Shown: in pieces, positions 62,239-64,000 of the stretch
Layout: every line of letters begins with the position of its first letter
Position numbering within the stretch: position 1 is the first letter of the stretch
Source of the DNA: Ensifer sp. Root278
GTDB lineage: Bacteria; Pseudomonadota; Alphaproteobacteria; Rhizobiales; Rhizobiaceae
DNA: 64,000 nt
NCBI RefSeq assembly: GCF_001429285.1
Contig: NZ_LMJJ01000012.1
Span: 248,530 to 312,529, forward strand
Reading direction: 5' to 3'
The notes under the pieces: generated by a model
The model's database searches: none
The model's input: the letters and a program-made list of their open reading frames with translations, nothing else
What the model was told of the DNA's origin: nothing
Made by a program: the position numbers and the translations under genes

Positions 62239-63087
62239 TCAGGCGAGCCGCGGCATCCAATATTTCGGCGACGCGCCTTCCTTCTTCAGGAAGGCGGCGA
62301 GCTTCGCCTCGTCGGTGCGGCTTTCGTTCATGTATTCCTGGGCGTGGATACCGGCACTGATATAGAGCAGATCGAAGCCGGCATCCTGGGCACCCTTGAC
62401 GTCCGTCGGCATGCCGTCGCCAACGGCGATGACACGCGACAGGTCAAGCGCGCCGCGAACGGCCTTCGCCTCGGTCAGCGCCGCACGGTAGATGGCGATA
62501 TAGGGCTTGCCGGCAATGCGCGCCTCGCCACCGAGCTCTTCATAGAGCTTGGCGATTGCGCCGGCACAGGGGATCAGCCTGTGGCCGCGCTCGACCACCA
62601 GATCCGGATTGGCACAGATGAACGGGATCTTGCGCTTGGCAAGCCCCGTCAGTGTCGCGCGGTAATGCTCCGGCGTTTCGGTTTCGTCGTCATAGAAGCC
62701 GGCACAAACGACCGTCTCAGCATCTTCCGACGAAACGATCTGCGTTCCCAGGCCTTCGAGCAGCGGCAGGTCGCGCTCGGCACCGATGAAGAAGATCTTT
62801 TTGGCGGCGGCGGCGATCAGCGCGCGGGTCACATCGCCCGAGGTCACGATCCGGTCGTAGGCTTCGTCCGGCACGCCGAGACCGCGGATCTGGATCTTCA
62901 CACCCGGATGCGGACGCGGCGAGTTGGTGATCAGCACCACAGTCAGGCCGGCGGCACGCGCCTCGGCCAACGCCTCGCAAGCGGAGGCAAAGGCCTGCAC
63001 GCCGTTATGAAGAACGCCCCAGACATCGCACAGCACCACGTCGTAGCGCGCAGCGATTTCCCGAAAACTGTTGATCCTTGCGGCCAT
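62239..63087 (-). CDS. HAD-IIA family phosphatase (TIGR01459-type)
   Basis: 282 aa from the ATG at 63087 (MAARINSFREIAARYDVVL); the longer frame to 63240 lacks conservation. Motif I: LCDVWGVLHNG (DxWGV), as in NagD-like HAD-IIA enzymes; motif II: VLITNSPRPH; motif III Lys in GKPYIAIYRAALTEA; motif IV: IAVGDGMPTDVKGAQDAGFD. The substrate is unknown (4-nitrophenylphosphatase or sugar phosphate types). It forms an operon with ribF. Confidence 0.9.
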   Translation of the reverse strand: MAARINSFREIAARYDVVLCDVWGVLHNGVQAFASACEALAEARAAGLTVVLITNSPRPHPGVKIQIRGLGVPDEAYDRIVTSGDVTRALIAAAAKKIFFIGAERDLPLLEGLGTQIVSSEDAETVVCAGFYDDETETPEHYRATLTGLAKRKIPFICANPDLVVERGHRLIPCAGAIAKLYEELGGEARIAGKPYIAIYRAALTEAKAVRGALDLSRVIAVGDGMPTDVKGAQDAGFDLLYISAGIHAQEYMNESRTDEAKLAAFLKKEGASPKYWMPRLA

Positions 63088-63398
63088 TCTGGCTTCCTGC
63101 AAACACGGTTTCCGGCTTGCATGGCAAGGAAGGCAGGAGATTACAAGTCTCGGCGCCCGAAAAAGGCGCCCCCTCCCAAGGATTCCGGCGGTGTCGGGCG
63201 TCAAAGAAAAGTGCATTGCCGATGCCGCCCGCTTCGCCAAAGCACTTTGTAGCGGTTATCAACCGTCAAAATCCCGCCAATGCCATTCGTCGACGCGATC
63301 GCCTACATTTCGCCAAGAATGGGGCTAGGCTGCCTACGCCCTCGCCTGCTGCGCTCGCCCAAGGCTACTGCCGCCGGCAAAAAATCTAGGCGCCGATC

Positions 63399-63427
63399 CT
63401 TGACTCACCCCATACCCAGGCTTATCT
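63399..63427 (+). promoter_or_regulatory. groESL promoter
   Basis: CTTGAC (63399-63404) and TTATCT (63422-63427) with a 17-base spacer, just upstream of the CIRCE element. The -35 matches the rhizobial housekeeping consensus, and the CTTGA element is shared with RpoH promoters, so either sigma factor could use it. The stretch 63088-63398 has no other feature. Confidence 0.65.
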
Positions 63428-63435
63428 CGGCATCG

Positions 63436-63462
63436 CTAGCACTCGATAAATGAGAGTGCTAA
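63436..63462. promoter_or_regulatory. CIRCE operator (HrcA binding site)
   Basis: CTAGCACTC (63436-63444), nine bases, GAGTGCTAA (63454-63462). It matches TTAGCACTC-N9-GAGTGCTAA with one change at the first base. HrcA bound here represses groESL until heat stress; the position right after the promoter fits. Confidence 0.96.
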
Positions 63463-63521
63463 CACCCATCCATCGGGTCGATCAGCGATCCGTAATGTCA
63501 TTTGATCGAGGGATTAGACTA

Positions 63522-63818
63522 ATGGCAAGCACCAACTTCCGCCCGCTGCACGACCGCGTCGTCGTTCGCCGCGTCGAGTCTGAAGAGAAGACCAAGGGCG
63601 GTATCATCATTCCGGACACCGCCAAGGAAAAGCCGCAGGAAGGCGAAATCGTCGCCGTCGGTTCGGGCGCCCGTGACGAAAGCGGCAAGGTTGTTGCTCT
63701 CGACGTCAAGGCTGGCGACCGCGTTCTGTTCGGCAAGTGGTCGGGCACCGAAGTCAAGATCAACGGCGAAGACCTTCTGATCATGAAGGAAGCCGACATC
63801 ATGGGCATCATCGGCTGA
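63522..63818 (+). CDS. groES: Co-chaperonin GroES
   Basis: 98 aa from the ATG at 63522 with GAGGGA upstream; the frame back to 63450 would overlap the CIRCE element. Heptameric lid of the GroEL cage. [29 protein letters not shown] shows the basic core and mobile loop ([12 protein letters not shown]). Rhizobia usually have several groESL operons; the CIRCE element marks this one as the heat-inducible copy. Confidence 0.97.
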   Translation: MASTNFRPLHDRVVVRRVESEEKTKGGIIIPDTAKEKPQEGEIVAVGSGARDESGKVVALDVKAGDRVLFGKWSGTEVKINGEDLLIMKEADIMGIIG

Positions 63819-63862
63819 TCAGCCGTCGTCCACCCCTTTTTATGACAACCAATGGGCAATGA

Positions 63863-64000
<138 letters not shown>

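Overview
The window looks like a chromosomal segment of a rhizobial alphaproteobacterium, most likely Sinorhizobium/Ensifer. The evidence is high GC with GC-rich third positions, a split F0 ATP synthase operon (atpI-B-E-F2-F) away from F1, alphaproteobacterial-only families (DUF2093, DUF4170, DUF2007), a CTTGAC-N17-CTATGT promoter, an RpoE2-type promoter, and rhizobial palindromic repeats. From memory, the order from the atp genes to groESL resembles the S. meliloti chromosome; this was not checked by alignment.

Layout. 1-6.3 kb, mostly minus strand: partial aroA, lemA, a P-loop kinase whose start overlaps the end of glyQ, a small membrane protein, an S49 protease, and a tRNA1(Val)-type methyltransferase coupled to a DUF2007 gene. 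6.4-10.9 kb, plus strand: polyprenyl diphosphate synthase, a TPR protein, ispE and moaB. A hairpin-rich intergenic stretch ending in a strong terminator follows. 11.2-14 kb: glycosyltransferase, radical SAM protein, rnhB. 14.3-17.1 kb: the F0 operon with its promoter. 17.3-23.3 kb: a SleB-type cell wall hydrolase, the corA-kup transport operon, a repeat-rich spacer, and mrp. 23.8-25.5 kb: two tandem LuxR-type solo regulators.

25.7-31.7 kb is a self-contained sugar-acid locus. An IclR regulator is divergent from an operon of SDR dehydrogenase, dgoK, dgoA, SMP-30 lactonase and an IlvD/Edd dehydratase. Together these supply every step of a De Ley-Doudoroff-type route (sugar to aldonolactone to aldonate to 2-keto-3-deoxyaldonate to its 6-phosphate to pyruvate plus glyceraldehyde-3-phosphate), closed by a perfect terminator. 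31.7-33.8 kb: an unknown polytopic membrane protein and a PRC-barrel protein behind a general-stress promoter. 33.9-38.6 kb: a methylated-amine module made of a StcD/DgcA-like demethylase, a non-pyrrolysine MttB-family methyltransferase and a divergent GcvA-like LysR regulator. 38.6-41.9 kb: two signalling genes, an EAL protein with a decayed GGDEF site and a PAS-PAS-REC-REC protein with no kinase domain.

42-64 kb is mostly housekeeping: mutL, DUF2093, lpxK, an HAD phosphatase, waaA, DUF4170, an inositol-monophosphatase-type enzyme, pmbA, a KefB-type antiporter, a patatin lipase, rsmD with an RluB-type synthase carrying a long repeat tail, tadA, a GNAT acetyltransferase, a lipoprotein, ileS, ribF, an HAD-IIA phosphatase, then groES and the start of groEL behind a CIRCE operator. 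No tRNA, rRNA, CRISPR, prophage or insertion sequence was recognised. The most notable non-coding content is a dispersed composite palindromic repeat (five full or partial copies), a second palindromic family that supplies a stop codon, and the structured spacer after moaB.
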